Shown here piece by piece: positions 25,461 through 34,460 of a DNA stretch of 64,000 bases. The DNA is from Sphingomonas cannabina (GTDB lineage Bacteria > Pseudomonadota > Alphaproteobacteria > Sphingomonadales > Sphingomonadaceae): NCBI RefSeq assembly GCF_021391395.1, contig NZ_CP090059.1, positions 1,349,001 through 1,413,000 on the forward strand. The letters are read 5' to 3'. Each line of letters starts with the position of its first letter. Position 1 is the stretch's first letter. The position numbers and the translations under genes were made by a program. Below the pieces are notes generated by a model, which did no database searches, had not been told where the DNA came from, and worked only from the letters and a program-made list of their open reading frames with translations.

Positions 25461-27173
25461 TTACTTGGTTTCGCTGTTGCGAGCCTTCAATGCCTCGCCG
25501 AGGATGTCGCCGAGCGACGCACCCGAATCCGACGAACCATACTGGGCCACCGCCTGCTTCTCCTCGGCGATCTGCATCGCCTTGACCGAGAAGGTCGGCT
25601 TCTTCGAGCGATCGAAACCGGTGACCATCGCGTCGAACTTCTGCCCGACCTGGAACCGCTCCGGGCGCTGCTCGTCGCGGTCGCGGCCGAGGTCGGTGCG
25701 CTTGATGAAGCCGGTCGCGCCGTCGTCGCCGACCTGGACCTCGAGGCCCGCGTCACGCACCTCGAGCACCGTCACGGTGACGATCTCGTTCTTGTTGACG
25801 CGCGCACCGCCGGCGGCCGCCGGGCTCGGCACGCCGCCGCGCTCGAGCTGCTTCATGCCGAGGCTGATGCGCTCCTTGTCCGGCTCGACCGCGAGCACGA
25901 CCGCCTGCACGGTCTCGCCCTTGCGGTGCAGGTTGAGCGCGTCCTCGCCCGAGATGCCCCAGGCGATGTCGGACATGTGGACCATGCCGTCGACGTCGCC
26001 GTCCAGGCCGATGAACAGGCCGAACTCGGTCGCGTTCTTGACCTCGCCCTCGACGGTCGAGCCGACCGGGTGCGCGGCGGCGAACGCCTCCCACGGGTTC
26101 TGCTGCGCCTGCTTGAGGCCCAGGCTGATGCGGCGCTTCTCCTCGTCGACCTCGAGCACGACCACTTCCACCTCCTGCGAGGTCGAGACGATCTTGCCCG
26201 GATGGACGTTCTTCTTGGTCCAGCTCATCTCGGAGACGTGGACCAGGCCCTCGATGCCGGGCTCCAGCTCGACGAACGCGCCGTACTCGGTGATGTTGGT
26301 CACGCGGCCCGACAGCTTGGCGCCGACCGGATACTTCTGCGCCGCGCCGTCCCACGGATCGCTCTCCAGCTGCTTCATGCCGAGGCTGATGCGCTGCGTG
26401 TCGCGATTGATGCGGATGATCTGGACGCGGACGGTGTCACCGATGTTGAGCACTTCGCTCGGGTGATTGACGCGCTTGTAGCTGAGGTCGGTGACGTGGA
26501 GCAGGCCGTCGATGCCGCCCAGGTCCACGAACGCGCCGTAGTCGGTGATGTTCTTGACGACGCCGTCGATCACCTGACCCTCGTGCAGGCTCTGGATCAG
26601 GCCCGAACGCTGCTCGGCGCGGGTCTCTTCCAGCACCGCGCGGCGCGACACGACGATGTTGCCGCGCTTGCGGTCCATCTTGAGGATCTGGAACGGCTGC
26701 GGGATGTCCATCAGCGGGGTGACGTCGCGCACTGGGCGGATGTCGACCTGGCTGCCGGGGAGGAAGGCCACCGCGCCGTTGAGGTCGACGGTGAAGCCGC
26801 CCTTGACGCGGCCGAAGATCACGCCGTCGACGCGGTTGCCCTGGGCGAACTCGGCCTCCAGCTTGTCCCACGCGGCCTCGCGGCGGGCGCGGTCGCGGCT
26901 CAGCATCGCCTCGCCATTGGCGTTCTCGACGCGGTCGACGAACACCTCGACCTCGTCGCCGACCTTCAGCTCGGCCTTCTGGCCGGGGGCGGCGAACTCG
27001 CGGAGCGGCACGCGGCCCTCCGACTTCAGGCCGACGTCGATGATGGCCATGTCGTTCTCGATACCGGTGACGGTACCGATGACCACGCGGCCCTCGAAGC
27101 CGTCGGCCTGGCCGAGCGTCTGGTCGAGCAGCGCGGCGAAATCGTCGCGGGTGGGATTGGCGGCAGTTGCCAT
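25461..27173 (-). CDS. rpsA: 30S ribosomal protein S1
   Basis: A 570-residue protein with six S1 RNA-binding repeats. Repeats three to six carry the phrases ITDYGAFVDLGGIDGLLHVTD, ITEYGAFVELEPGIEGLVHVSE and related copies. It binds mRNA leaders and helps the small subunit start translation. ATG at 27173. The gene lies between cmk upstream and ihfB downstream, the conserved proteobacterial arrangement. The 190-bp gap to cmk probably holds its own promoter and leader. Confidence 0.96.
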   Translation of the reverse strand: MATAANPTRDDFAALLDQTLGQADGFEGRVVIGTVTGIENDMAIIDVGLKSEGRVPLREFAAPGQKAELKVGDEVEVFVDRVENANGEAMLSRDRARREAAWDKLEAEFAQGNRVDGVIFGRVKGGFTVDLNGAVAFLPGSQVDIRPVRDVTPLMDIPQPFQILKMDRKRGNIVVSRRAVLEETRAEQRSGLIQSLHEGQVIDGVVKNITDYGAFVDLGGIDGLLHVTDLSYKRVNHPSEVLNIGDTVRVQIIRINRDTQRISLGMKQLESDPWDGAAQKYPVGAKLSGRVTNITEYGAFVELEPGIEGLVHVSEMSWTKKNVHPGKIVSTSQEVEVVVLEVDEEKRRISLGLKQAQQNPWEAFAAAHPVGSTVEGEVKNATEFGLFIGLDGDVDGMVHMSDIAWGISGEDALNLHRKGETVQAVVLAVEPDKERISLGMKQLERGGVPSPAAAGGARVNKNEIVTVTVLEVRDAGLEVQVGDDGATGFIKRTDLGRDRDEQRPERFQVGQKFDAMVTGFDRSKKPTFSVKAMQIAEEKQAVAQYGSSDSGASLGDILGEALKARNSETK

Positions 27174-27363
27174 AAGAAACAGGGTCCTATTCGTTCACGT
27201 TTCCGGCCAGCCGGTTGTCTCCGGCGGTCTTTGGGCCGATTCGCCGCGGCGGCCGGATGCCGGTCGCGGCGTCCACCGGGGCGGTTCACACCCGAGCGAG
27301 GAAGTCAGGACAAATGCGCAAATGGCGCGGCCAGCGCGACCGGATGCCCGGTCCGCTCCGCGC

Positions 27364-28014
27364 CTATGCGGGGGATCGGGGCGTCGCCGCCCGTTGCCCC
27401 GTCCGTGCCTCCACGAGCGCGATCGCCCGCTGGACGGCGGCGTCTATAGAGAGAAAGCTGGTGTCGAGCAAGACGGCGTCGTCGGCGGGCTTGAGCGGCG
27501 CCTGGCTGCGCGTGCTGTCGCGCTCGTCGCGGGCGCGGATGTCGGCGAGTACCTTGTCGAGGCTGACGAAGCTGCCGCGCGCGAGCAGCTCCGCGTGGCG
27601 GCGGCGGGCGCGGATCATCGGCGTCGCCTTGACGAACAGCTTCACCTCGGCTTCCGGCGCGATCACCGTGCCGATGTCGCGCCCGTCGAGCACCGCGCCG
27701 CCGGGCTGCTGGGCGAAACGCCGCTGCCGCTGGAGGAGGGCGGCCCGCACCAGCGGGTGGACCGAGACGATCGAGGCGACCTTGCCGATCCGGTCGTCCT
27801 TCAGCCGCTCCTCGGCGAGCAGTGCCTCGTCGAAATCGGTCGAGGCGACGGCATCCGCCTCCTTCTCGGGATCGAGCTCGTTGTCGAGCACGGTCGCCGC
27901 CACCGCGCGATAGAGCAGGCCGGTGTCGAGGTGGGGCAGGCGGAAATGACGTGCGAGCGCGCGCGCGATCGTCCCCTTGCCCGAGGCCGCAGGCCCGTCG
28001 ACGGCGATGATCAT
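27364..28014 (-). CDS. cmk: Cytidylate kinase
   Basis: A 216-residue kinase starting [18 protein letters not shown], with the P-loop at residues 7-14, [11 protein letters not shown] for CMP binding, [19 protein letters not shown] and [19 protein letters not shown]. It phosphorylates CMP and dCMP with ATP. ATG overlaps the aroA stop (ATGA), so aroA-cmk are co-translated and lead into rpsA. A much longer frame is open through the region but the Met at 28014 is the correct start. Confidence 0.95.
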   Translation of the reverse strand: MIIAVDGPAASGKGTIARALARHFRLPHLDTGLLYRAVAATVLDNELDPEKEADAVASTDFDEALLAEERLKDDRIGKVASIVSVHPLVRAALLQRQRRFAQQPGGAVLDGRDIGTVIAPEAEVKLFVKATPMIRARRRHAELLARGSFVSLDKVLADIRARDERDSTRSQAPLKPADDAVLLDTSFLSIDAAVQRAIALVEARTGQRAATPRSPA

Positions 28015-29345
28015 TGGTCGAGCCACCGCGGATCGGCGCCGAGCTTCGTGGCGGTGGCGACGAAATCGGGATAGCTGGTGGCGATCGGGCTCGCGTCGTC
28101 GATCTCGATCGGCCGCGCCGACGCCATGCCCGCCACGCTCATGCTCATCGCGATGCGATGGTCGAGCTGCGAGGCGATGCGGGCGCCGCCGGGGATCGGC
28201 TCGCCGCCGGTGCCCTCGATCGTCATGCCGTCGGGAAGCTCGGCGACGCGGGCGCCGTTGGCGGCGAGCGCTTCCGCCATCGCCGTGACGCGATCCGATT
28301 CCTTGACGCGCAGCTCCTCGGCGCCGCGCGCGACCGTCGTGCCCTCGGCGAAGGCCGCCGCCACGAACAGCACCGGATATTCGTCGATCATGCTCGGCGC
28401 GAGCTCGGGCGGCACCTCGATGCCCTTGAGCCCGACATGGCGCACGCGCAGGTCCGCGACCGGCTCGCCGCCGACGATGCGCGCGTCCTGCTCGGTAATG
28501 TCGGCACCCATCAGCCTGAGCGCGGTCAGCAATCCCGCCCGGGTCGGATTGAGCCCGACGTTGCGGATGACGATGTCGCTCCCCGGCACGATCGACGCCG
28601 CGACCATCCAGAAGGCGGCAGAGGAGGGGTCGCCCGGCACGACGATGTCCTGGGGCCTCAGCTCCGCCTCGCCGGTGATGGAGATCACGCCGTCCTCGAC
28701 GGTCAGCTCGGCGCCGAACCCGCGCAGCATCCGCTCGCTGTGGTCGCGCGTCGGCACGCGCTCGATCACCCGCGTGATCCCCGGCGCGTTGAGCCCGGCG
28801 AGCAGCACCGCCGACTTCACCTGCGCGGAGGCGACCGGCAGCTCGTATTCGATCGGCACCGCCGGGCAGATCCCGTGCACCATCAGCGGCAGGCGGTCGC
28901 CCGGGCTCGCGGTGAAGTCTGCGCCCATCTGCGACAGCGGCGCGATCACCCGCCCCATCGGCCGCTTCGACAGCGACGCGTCGCCGATGAAGGTGGTGGT
29001 GATCGGATGGCTCGCGACCAGCCCCATCAGCAGCCGCGTCGACGTGCCCGAATTGCCCATGTCGAGCGCATTGGCCGGCTGCAGCAGCCCGCCGACCCCG
29101 ACGCCGTGGACGCGCCACACGCCGTCGTCGTCGCGCTCGATCGTCGCGCCCATCGCTCGCATCGCGGCGGCGGTGGCGAGCACGTCCTCGCCCTCCAGCA
29201 GCCCTTCGATTCGCGTCTCGCCGACCGCGAGGCTGCCCAGCATCAGCGAGCGGTGGCTGATCGACTTGTCGCCGGGAACGGTCACCGTTCCACGGAGCGG
29301 ACCAGAGGCGGAAATCGAAAGCGGACGGGGAAGGGAGCCGTGCAT
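28011..29345 (-). CDS. aroA: 3-phosphoshikimate 1-carboxyvinyltransferase (EPSP synthase), class II type
   Basis: A 444-residue enzyme of the shikimate pathway that joins PEP to shikimate-3-phosphate. Motifs are [83 protein letters not shown] and LDHRIAMS. The internal sequence resembles the class II (Agrobacterium CP4-like) enzymes. The glyphosate-gate loop reads NSGTSTRL, with Gly where CP4 has Ala, so tolerance cannot be assumed. It is the first gene of the aroA-cmk-rpsA block. Confidence 0.95.
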   Translation of the reverse strand: MHGSLPRPLSISASGPLRGTVTVPGDKSISHRSLMLGSLAVGETRIEGLLEGEDVLATAAAMRAMGATIERDDDGVWRVHGVGVGGLLQPANALDMGNSGTSTRLLMGLVASHPITTTFIGDASLSKRPMGRVIAPLSQMGADFTASPGDRLPLMVHGICPAVPIEYELPVASAQVKSAVLLAGLNAPGITRVIERVPTRDHSERMLRGFGAELTVEDGVISITGEAELRPQDIVVPGDPSSAAFWMVAASIVPGSDIVIRNVGLNPTRAGLLTALRLMGADITEQDARIVGGEPVADLRVRHVGLKGIEVPPELAPSMIDEYPVLFVAAAFAEGTTVARGAEELRVKESDRVTAMAEALAANGARVAELPDGMTIEGTGGEPIPGGARIASQLDHRIAMSMSVAGMASARPIEIDDASPIATSYPDFVATATKLGADPRWLDQ

Positions 29346-29446
29346 CGGCCGCGGCTTTTGACAGCGCGCTTGCGCTCTGGCAAGGCGCGCCCCAACTTCG
29401 TGGGTGATACCCCGAAATCCCCTTTTTTGTGAGTGAGGCGAAAGCG

Positions 29447-29776
29447 ATGGTGAAGCCCGAGTGGGGCACGAAGAGGACGTGCCCGAAGTGCGGCACGCGG
29501 TTCTATGATCTCGGCAATGACGAGCCCGTCACCTGCATCAACTGCGGCGTGGCGTGGGAGCCGGAGCCGATTCTCAAGTCCAAGCAGCCGCTGCCGTTCG
29601 AGGCGGTGAAGACCGACAAGGCCGAGGGCGAGACCGCGGATGCCGATCTCGGCGCCGAGGACCTGGACCTGGTGGAGGTCGACGAGGAGGGCGAGGCGAG
29701 CCCGGACGACGACGTCGATCTCGGCGGCGACGACGACCTCGGCGTGCCAACTGGCGATGAGGACGAGGAAAGCTGA
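29447..29776 (+). CDS. TIGR02300 (FYDLN acid) family protein
   Basis: A 109-residue protein. The N-terminus [21 protein letters not shown] and a second CINCG form a four-Cys zinc-ribbon-like unit. The rest is very acidic (runs of Asp and Glu), as the family name says. Function is unknown. The ATG at 29447 has GAGG at good distance, and family members start at this Met; the GTG at 29429 lacks a ribosome site. It is divergent from aroA, the usual alphaproteobacterial neighbour. Confidence 0.88.
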   Translation: MVKPEWGTKRTCPKCGTRFYDLGNDEPVTCINCGVAWEPEPILKSKQPLPFEAVKTDKAEGETADADLGAEDLDLVEVDEEGEASPDDDVDLGGDDDLGVPTGDEDEES

Positions 29777-29784
29777 TTTTCGGC

Positions 29785-29812
29785 AGCGGTCGCGACCCCG
29801 TTCGCGACCGCT
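29785..29812 (+). terminator. Hairpin after the TIGR02300 gene
   Basis: AGCGGTCGCGA and its exact complement form an 11-bp stem around 6 bases, 8 bp after the stop. It has no long U run, but position and stability suit a terminator before tRNA-Ala. Confidence 0.6.
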
Positions 29813-29860
29813 TGCCAAACCCGCGCGGCCCGCGTAGAGGGCAGCGCCTTCCCGGGGTGT

Positions 29861-29936
29861 GGGGCCGTAGCTCAGCTGGGAGAGCGTCGCAATGGCATTG
29901 CGAAGGTCAGGGGTTCGATCCCCCTCGGCTCCACCA
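29861..29936 (+). tRNA. tRNA-Ala (anticodon GGC)
   Basis: A 76-base cloverleaf with acceptor GGGGCCG paired to CGGCTCC, D-arm GCTCAGCTGGGAGAGC, anticodon stem TCGCA/TGCGA around ATGGCAT (anticodon GGC), T-arm AGGGGTTCGATCCCCCT and an encoded CCA. All standard features are present. Confidence 0.96.
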
Positions 29937-30513
29937 TTTCCTTGATTTTGCTAGAAAGGCAAAATCGTAGCAACCTAACTTCTCGCAGCGTTTGGTGATC
30001 CTCTGGCATCGATTCACGTCGATTCGGGTCAGCTTGACTGCGGGTGTTGCTGAACCTCAAGCAGAACGAGATCATCTACGTTAGGCGAGAGGCAAGATTT
30101 CGCTGCAAGCGAGCCGCGAGCGCGGTCGAACTCCGCTGAGTAAGTCGGTCGCGCCCAATGGGCATCATGGCGCGCTCTACATGCCCGCGCGGTTGCGGGA
30201 ACAAAGAGGATCCTGGTCGGCGCTCAATGCATAGGTCGGACCCCGCCCAAGGAGGGGGGGCGATTGGTTCGCAATTGGCGACCTGCTAGGTGCGATCCCA
30301 TCGTGGGGAGATGTCGTCGGAGCAATCGCATTCCGGCCTTGATCATTAGTCAATTTGGGCCGAGCTTCCTCGTTCATTCCGTCGCAAAAGTGCCGGGCTT
30401 TACGTGATTTTACGACATATTAACTATAATCTCCTCTAAGATATGTAGAGGGACTGCTAGCCTGCGGCACCATTTGGATCCGGTGAGCTGGCCTGTCCGA
30501 CAGAACCGGGGCG
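29937..30513. other. Gene-free region downstream of tRNA-Ala
   Basis: About 577 bp with a lower GC content than the neighbours and no credible gene. A frame on the minus strand that runs through the tRNA gives the well-known false peptide EPRGIEPLTFAMPLRR and is not coding. No duplicate of the tRNA-Ala end was found in the window. The right end holds a likely promoter at 30425. Confidence 0.6.
30425..30430 (+). promoter_or_regulatory. Perfect -10 box before the receiver/glycosyltransferase operon
   Basis: TATAAT lies in an AT-rich stretch (30400-30435), about 85 bp before the receiver gene. No convincing -35 hexamer is visible at 16-18 bp, so it may depend on an activator. Confidence 0.35.
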
Positions 30514-30918
30514 TTGCGTGTGGCTTACATATTGGTTGCCGACGATGACGACTTGCTCGGCGAACTGCTCCGCTTCAAGCTGGAGGATGCGGGGCACGAC
30601 GTCACTATCGTCGAGGAGGGCGGGGCAGCGCTGGTGCAAGCGTTGAGCGGGGCATTCGACCTGCTCGTGCTTGATGCGATGATGCCGGTACTTTCGGGGC
30701 TCGAGGTGCTGAAGTCGCTGCGCGCTGATGAGCGCGGCCGCGCGCTGCCCGTCGTCATGCTGACCTCGCGCAAGGCGCGGGAGGACGTGGTGACGGCTCT
30801 GGAGGCGGGGGCCAACGACTATCTCACCAAACCGTTCATCCCGGACGAGCTCGTCGTGCGCGTGAATGCGATACTGCGATCGGAGGACGCGCGTGCGAAG
30901 CGGTCGAGCGGCGCTTAG
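30514..30918 (+). CDS. Single-domain response regulator
   Basis: A 134-residue receiver domain without an output domain. Acidic pocket ADDDD is near residue 10, the phospho-acceptor Asp54 lies in LLVLDAMMP, VVMLTS supplies the switch Thr, and Lys106 is in YLTKPF. The start may be TTG 30514 or GTG 30520; the second has GGGG at better spacing. It would act through protein contact. The hybrid kinase facing this operon is an obvious possible partner. Its last 26 bases overlap the start of the next gene. Confidence 0.85.
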   Translation: MRVAYILVADDDDLLGELLRFKLEDAGHDVTIVEEGGAALVQALSGAFDLLVLDAMMPVLSGLEVLKSLRADERGRALPVVMLTSRKAREDVVTALEAGANDYLTKPFIPDELVVRVNAILRSEDARAKRSSGA

Positions 30919-32044
30919 CGCATTCGCCGCGGCGCTGGCTCTCGCTGTCCAACCTGCGGTTGCGCAGGCCGGGCAGCGCGACGTTTTGATCCGCGAAGCT
31001 GCCGCCGCGCGCGAGGCGCGGGATTTCGTCCGCGCGATCCGGCTGCTCGAAAGCGCCCGCGCCGATCACCCCGACGATCCCGAGATCCTGCGGCTGCTCG
31101 GCACCAACTATGCCTTCGCCAAGCGATATGACGAGGCGATCGCCACGCTGTCCCATGCGCGCGACGTCGCGCCCGGCGACCTCGACATCCGCCTGGCATT
31201 GACGCGCGCCTATTTCTGGGCGGGACGGTCCGGTGAGGCGGAATCCGAGCTCCGCGGGATCGAGGCACATGACCCGGGCAACGCCGAAGCGGCGGCGCTG
31301 AGCCGCCAGATCGATGCAACCGCGACAGGCGCTGTTTCGTCGTCAGAATCGCGCCGTGGCGGCATCGCGCTGTGGAGCTCGATCTCCGACGTATCGCTGG
31401 CGTCCGGCGACGACCGCACCTGGTGGACGGCGGGCGCGTCGATCTACGGCACCGTTGCGCCGCGCACGACGCTCACTGCGCAGGTAGAGCGCGAGGCGCG
31501 GGGACGGGGGCTGATCGATACCTATCTGCTTGCGCGGGTCGATCACGGATTCTCGCCGTCGCTCCGCGCCTATCTGGCGGTCGCGGGGACGCCCAACGCC
31601 GACTTCCGCGAGCACTGGAGCCTGCGGGGCGGCATCGAGGGGGATGTCGGCGGGCCGGTCACGTTGCTGCTCGACGCGCGCCATGCCGATTACGGGCATA
31701 CCAACGTGACGGCGCTGGAGCCGGGCGCGCGCCTCGCGATCGGACCGATCCGCGGCAGCGCGACGATCCGGATGATTAATCTGTGGGACGAGACCAATCA
31801 CTATCGGAGCGGCTGGTCCGGGCGGCTCGACAGCGAGCTCGGCAACGGCATGTTATTGTTCGGCGGCGCCGCCACCTACCCGGATACCCAGGCCGGCGTC
31901 ACCCGCCGCCTCCATGCCGCCTTCGCCGGCGTCCAGTTCCCGATAGGTGATCGCTGGAGCCTGCGGCTGACCGGCGACTATGAGAAGCGCCGCCAGAGCT
32001 ATGAGCGGAAGGGCGCGACGGTCGGCCTCCAGATGCGGTTCTGA
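30893..32044 (+). CDS. YaiO-family outer-membrane beta-barrel protein with TPR repeats
   Basis: A 383-residue protein from the GTG at 30893, which has GGAGG 6-7 bp upstream and begins a clean signal peptide (SAFAAALALAVQPAVAQA). Residues 30-140 form two to three TPR-like units (DFVRAIRLLESARADHPDD, RYDEAIATLSHARDVAPGD). From about 160 on there are alternating beta strands ending VGLQMRF, an outer-membrane barrel with terminal Phe. This layout resembles polysaccharide exporters such as PgaA. Its stop overlaps the HEAT gene ATG. With the glycosyltransferase downstream, a role in exopolysaccharide export is likely. Confidence 0.78.
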   Translation: MRSGRAALSAFAAALALAVQPAVAQAGQRDVLIREAAAAREARDFVRAIRLLESARADHPDDPEILRLLGTNYAFAKRYDEAIATLSHARDVAPGDLDIRLALTRAYFWAGRSGEAESELRGIEAHDPGNAEAAALSRQIDATATGAVSSSESRRGGIALWSSISDVSLASGDDRTWWTAGASIYGTVAPRTTLTAQVEREARGRGLIDTYLLARVDHGFSPSLRAYLAVAGTPNADFREHWSLRGGIEGDVGGPVTLLLDARHADYGHTNVTALEPGARLAIGPIRGSATIRMINLWDETNHYRSGWSGRLDSELGNGMLLFGGAATYPDTQAGVTRRLHAAFAGVQFPIGDRWSLRLTGDYEKRRQSYERKGATVGLQMRF

Positions 32045-33024
32045 TGATCCATCTGCCGGCCATTGCCGATGCGCTGGCGCGGATCGCGATCCTGGTGTCG
32101 GTTTACGGCGCACTGGTGATGGCGGCCTTCCTGCTGTTCCTGGTGATGCGCCGGGATCGCAAGGAGCGGCGCCTCGCCCAGTCGCAGACCAATGCCCGCG
32201 CGCTGTTGCGCGAGGTCATGACCGCCGTCACGCGCGGCGGCGAGACCGGTCCTGCTTATGCCAAGGCGATCGATGAAGAGCGGCTGGCCGCGGTCACTCA
32301 TCTGAGCCAGCTCGTGCGCGGCGAGGATCGCGAGCGGCTGACCGAGTTCGTCGAGCGGAACCGGCTGCTCGAGGCGATCGCCGACCGCGCGCGCCGCGGC
32401 AGCCGGGCGAAGCGCGTGGACGCGATCCGGCTGCTGGGGAACATCGGCGGGGTGCAGGCCGTGTCCACGCTGACCGGCATCATCCGTGACGATCGCGATC
32501 CGGCGCTTCAGCTGGAGGCAGCAGCGATGCTGGCGAAGCTGTCCGCGCTGCCGGCGCCCGACGTGCTGATCACCGCGCTCGATCTCGAACGGGCATCGGT
32601 CTCGCGTGTCCACCGCGCGTTGTTCCGCGCGCTGGCGCCGGCCCATGCTGCGGAGCTGAGGCGTCTCGCCGGTCGTCGGCTGCCGTCGGGCCTGCGTGCG
32701 GTGATCATCGACGCGCTCGGCTGGACGGGCGATTACTCGGGGCTTCCCGCGCTCGCCGAAGCGGCGAAGGATCCCGATCCCGAAATCCGCCTCTCCGCGC
32801 TGCGCGCCGCGCGCAGGATCGATCATCCGGCAAGCGCGGGCTGGGTACTCGCGCTGCTCGACGATCCCGACGAGACGGTGCGAGCGCAGGCGGCGCTTGG
32901 CTGCGCGGCCCTGGGCTTGCGCCGGGCCGTCCCGCAGCTCGACGCGATGCGGACGGACAAATCCGCTTGGGTCCGGTTGCGTGCGGGCGAGGCGCTTCAG
33001 GCCCTGCGGAGGGCGCCGGCATGA
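32044..33024 (+). CDS. Membrane-anchored HEAT-repeat protein
   Basis: A 326-residue protein with one N-terminal membrane segment (IAILVSVYGALVMAAFLLFLV) followed by a basic stretch and alpha-helical HEAT/PBS-lyase-like repeats, e.g. RAKRVDAIRLLGNIGGVQAVSTL, DPDPEIRLSALRAARRIDHPAS and DDPDETVRAQAALGCAALGLR. Such repeats are protein-binding scaffolds. It overlaps the YaiO gene by one base and the glycosyltransferase by four, so the three are coupled and may form one envelope complex. No enzymatic motif is seen. Confidence 0.75.
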   Translation: MIHLPAIADALARIAILVSVYGALVMAAFLLFLVMRRDRKERRLAQSQTNARALLREVMTAVTRGGETGPAYAKAIDEERLAAVTHLSQLVRGEDRERLTEFVERNRLLEAIADRARRGSRAKRVDAIRLLGNIGGVQAVSTLTGIIRDDRDPALQLEAAAMLAKLSALPAPDVLITALDLERASVSRVHRALFRALAPAHAAELRRLAGRRLPSGLRAVIIDALGWTGDYSGLPALAEAAKDPDPEIRLSALRAARRIDHPASAGWVLALLDDPDETVRAQAALGCAALGLRRAVPQLDAMRTDKSAWVRLRAGEALQALRRAPA

Positions 33025-34460
33025 CCTGGGATACGCTCGACAACTGGGGCGAGGCGATCGGCCTCGGGCTGCTGGTCGCGGCGAGCGTGCTGAGCTTTGC
33101 CGTCGTCAGCCTGCGCAACCTGATCTCGACGGTGCAGCTGCTGATCGCCGCCTGGGTGTTCCGCACCCGTATCCGGCCGGCGCGCCGCTCCTACGATCTG
33201 TGGACGCGCTATTCGGACCTCGCCCTGCCGGTGTCGGTCATCGCCCCCTGCTACAATGAGGCGTTGTCGATCGCCGACAGCGTGCGCGCGCTGCTCGCGC
33301 TCGAATATCCGCAGCACGAGGTGATCGTCGTCAACGACGGCTCCAAGGACGCGACGCTGGCCACGCTGATCGAAGAGTTCGCACTACATCCGGTCGAGCG
33401 CGAGCAACTCGCGGAGCTGCAGCAGACCCGCATCCTCGGCGTCTATGCCTCGGCGAACCATGCCAACCTGCTCGTCATCGACAAGGAGAACGGGCGCAAG
33501 GCCGATGCGGTCAACGCCGGCATCGGCTTCGCCACCGCGCCCTTGGTCTGCGTGATCGACGCCGATTCGATCATCGAGCCCGACGGGTTGCTGCGCGCGA
33601 CCGAGCCGTTCATGACCGACGACGGCAGCCTGGTCGCGGTCGGCGGCGCGATCCGTATCGTCAACGGGTCGATCGTGCAGGGCGGGCACGTCCGCAAGAT
33701 CCAGCTGCCGAAGGGCTGGCTGCCGCGCTACCAGATCCTCGAATATCTGCGTGCCTTCCTGACCGCGCGCATCGCCAATGCGCAGCTCAACATGCTGACA
33801 CTGATCTCCGGCGCGTTCGGCATCTTCCGCCGATCGGTGCTGGTCGAGGTCGGCGGCTATCGCCACGACACCGTCGGCGAGGACCTGGAGGTCGTCACCC
33901 GCATCCATCGCCATATGCGCGAGCAGAAGCGCCGTTACCGCATCGGCTTCGTGCCGGAGGTGGTGTGCTGGACCGAGGCGCCGTTCGAGATGACCGGGCT
34001 TCGCAACCAGCGCTCGCGCTGGGAGCAGGGCGCGCTGGAGACGTTGGTGCGGCATCGGCGCATGATCCTCAACCCGCGTTACGGCCGGATCGGCATGGTC
34101 GCGATGCCGATGATCGTGCTCGAGGACGTGCTCGGCCCGCCGTGCGAACTGATCGGCTATGTTTCGCTGCCGATCCTCTATGCGCTCGGCCTGTCGAGTG
34201 GCGTGGTGGTGCTCGCCTTCTTCTCGCTGACCGTGTTGTTCGGCACCGCGCTCAGCCTCGGCACGCTGGTGCTGGAGGAGCTCCAGCTGCGGCGCACGCC
34301 CAGCGCGCGCGACCTACTGATGATCGGCGTCGCGGCGGTCGTCGAAAATCTGGGATACCGTCAGATCAATCTCGTCTTCCGTCTGCGCGGCATCTGGCGT
34401 TTCCTGCGCAAGGATTCGACCTGGGCGGCGGTGCCGCGCGCCGGCTTCACCCGGAGCTGA
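33021..34460 (+). CDS. Family 2 processive glycosyltransferase (PgaC/BcsA-like)
   Basis: A 479-residue inner-membrane enzyme. An N-terminal membrane helix precedes the GT2 domain: SVIAPCYNEALSIADSVRALL, VIVVNDGSKDATL, CVIDADSIIEPDGLL (DxD), GEDLEVVTRIH (acceptor-side Asp) and QRSRWEQGALE (processive Q-x-x-R-W). Three to four membrane helices end the protein. Enzymes of this kind polymerise beta-linked sugars and push the chain across the membrane. Sugar identity is not readable. Its end overlaps the end of the opposing kinase gene by 14 bp. Confidence 0.82.
   Translation: MTWDTLDNWGEAIGLGLLVAASVLSFAVVSLRNLISTVQLLIAAWVFRTRIRPARRSYDLWTRYSDLALPVSVIAPCYNEALSIADSVRALLALEYPQHEVIVVNDGSKDATLATLIEEFALHPVEREQLAELQQTRILGVYASANHANLLVIDKENGRKADAVNAGIGFATAPLVCVIDADSIIEPDGLLRATEPFMTDDGSLVAVGGAIRIVNGSIVQGGHVRKIQLPKGWLPRYQILEYLRAFLTARIANAQLNMLTLISGAFGIFRRSVLVEVGGYRHDTVGEDLEVVTRIHRHMREQKRRYRIGFVPEVVCWTEAPFEMTGLRNQRSRWEQGALETLVRHRRMILNPRYGRIGMVAMPMIVLEDVLGPPCELIGYVSLPILYALGLSSGVVVLAFFSLTVLFGTALSLGTLVLEELQLRRTPSARDLLMIGVAAVVENLGYRQINLVFRLRGIWRFLRKDSTWAAVPRAGFTRS

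Noticed and set aside
28011..29345. Predicting glyphosate resistance from the aroA gene
   Set aside because: Class II likeness alone is not enough, and the gate residue is Gly as in sensitive enzymes.
29872..30075. Minus-strand frame ending EPRGIEPLTFAMPLRR
   Set aside because: It is translation through the tRNA-Ala gene, a well-known false annotation, with no ribosome site or homology of its own.
29861..30513. Second island attached to tRNA-Ala
   Set aside because: The following region is AT-richer, but no copy of the tRNA-Ala end was found in the window and no integrase or cargo genes are present.
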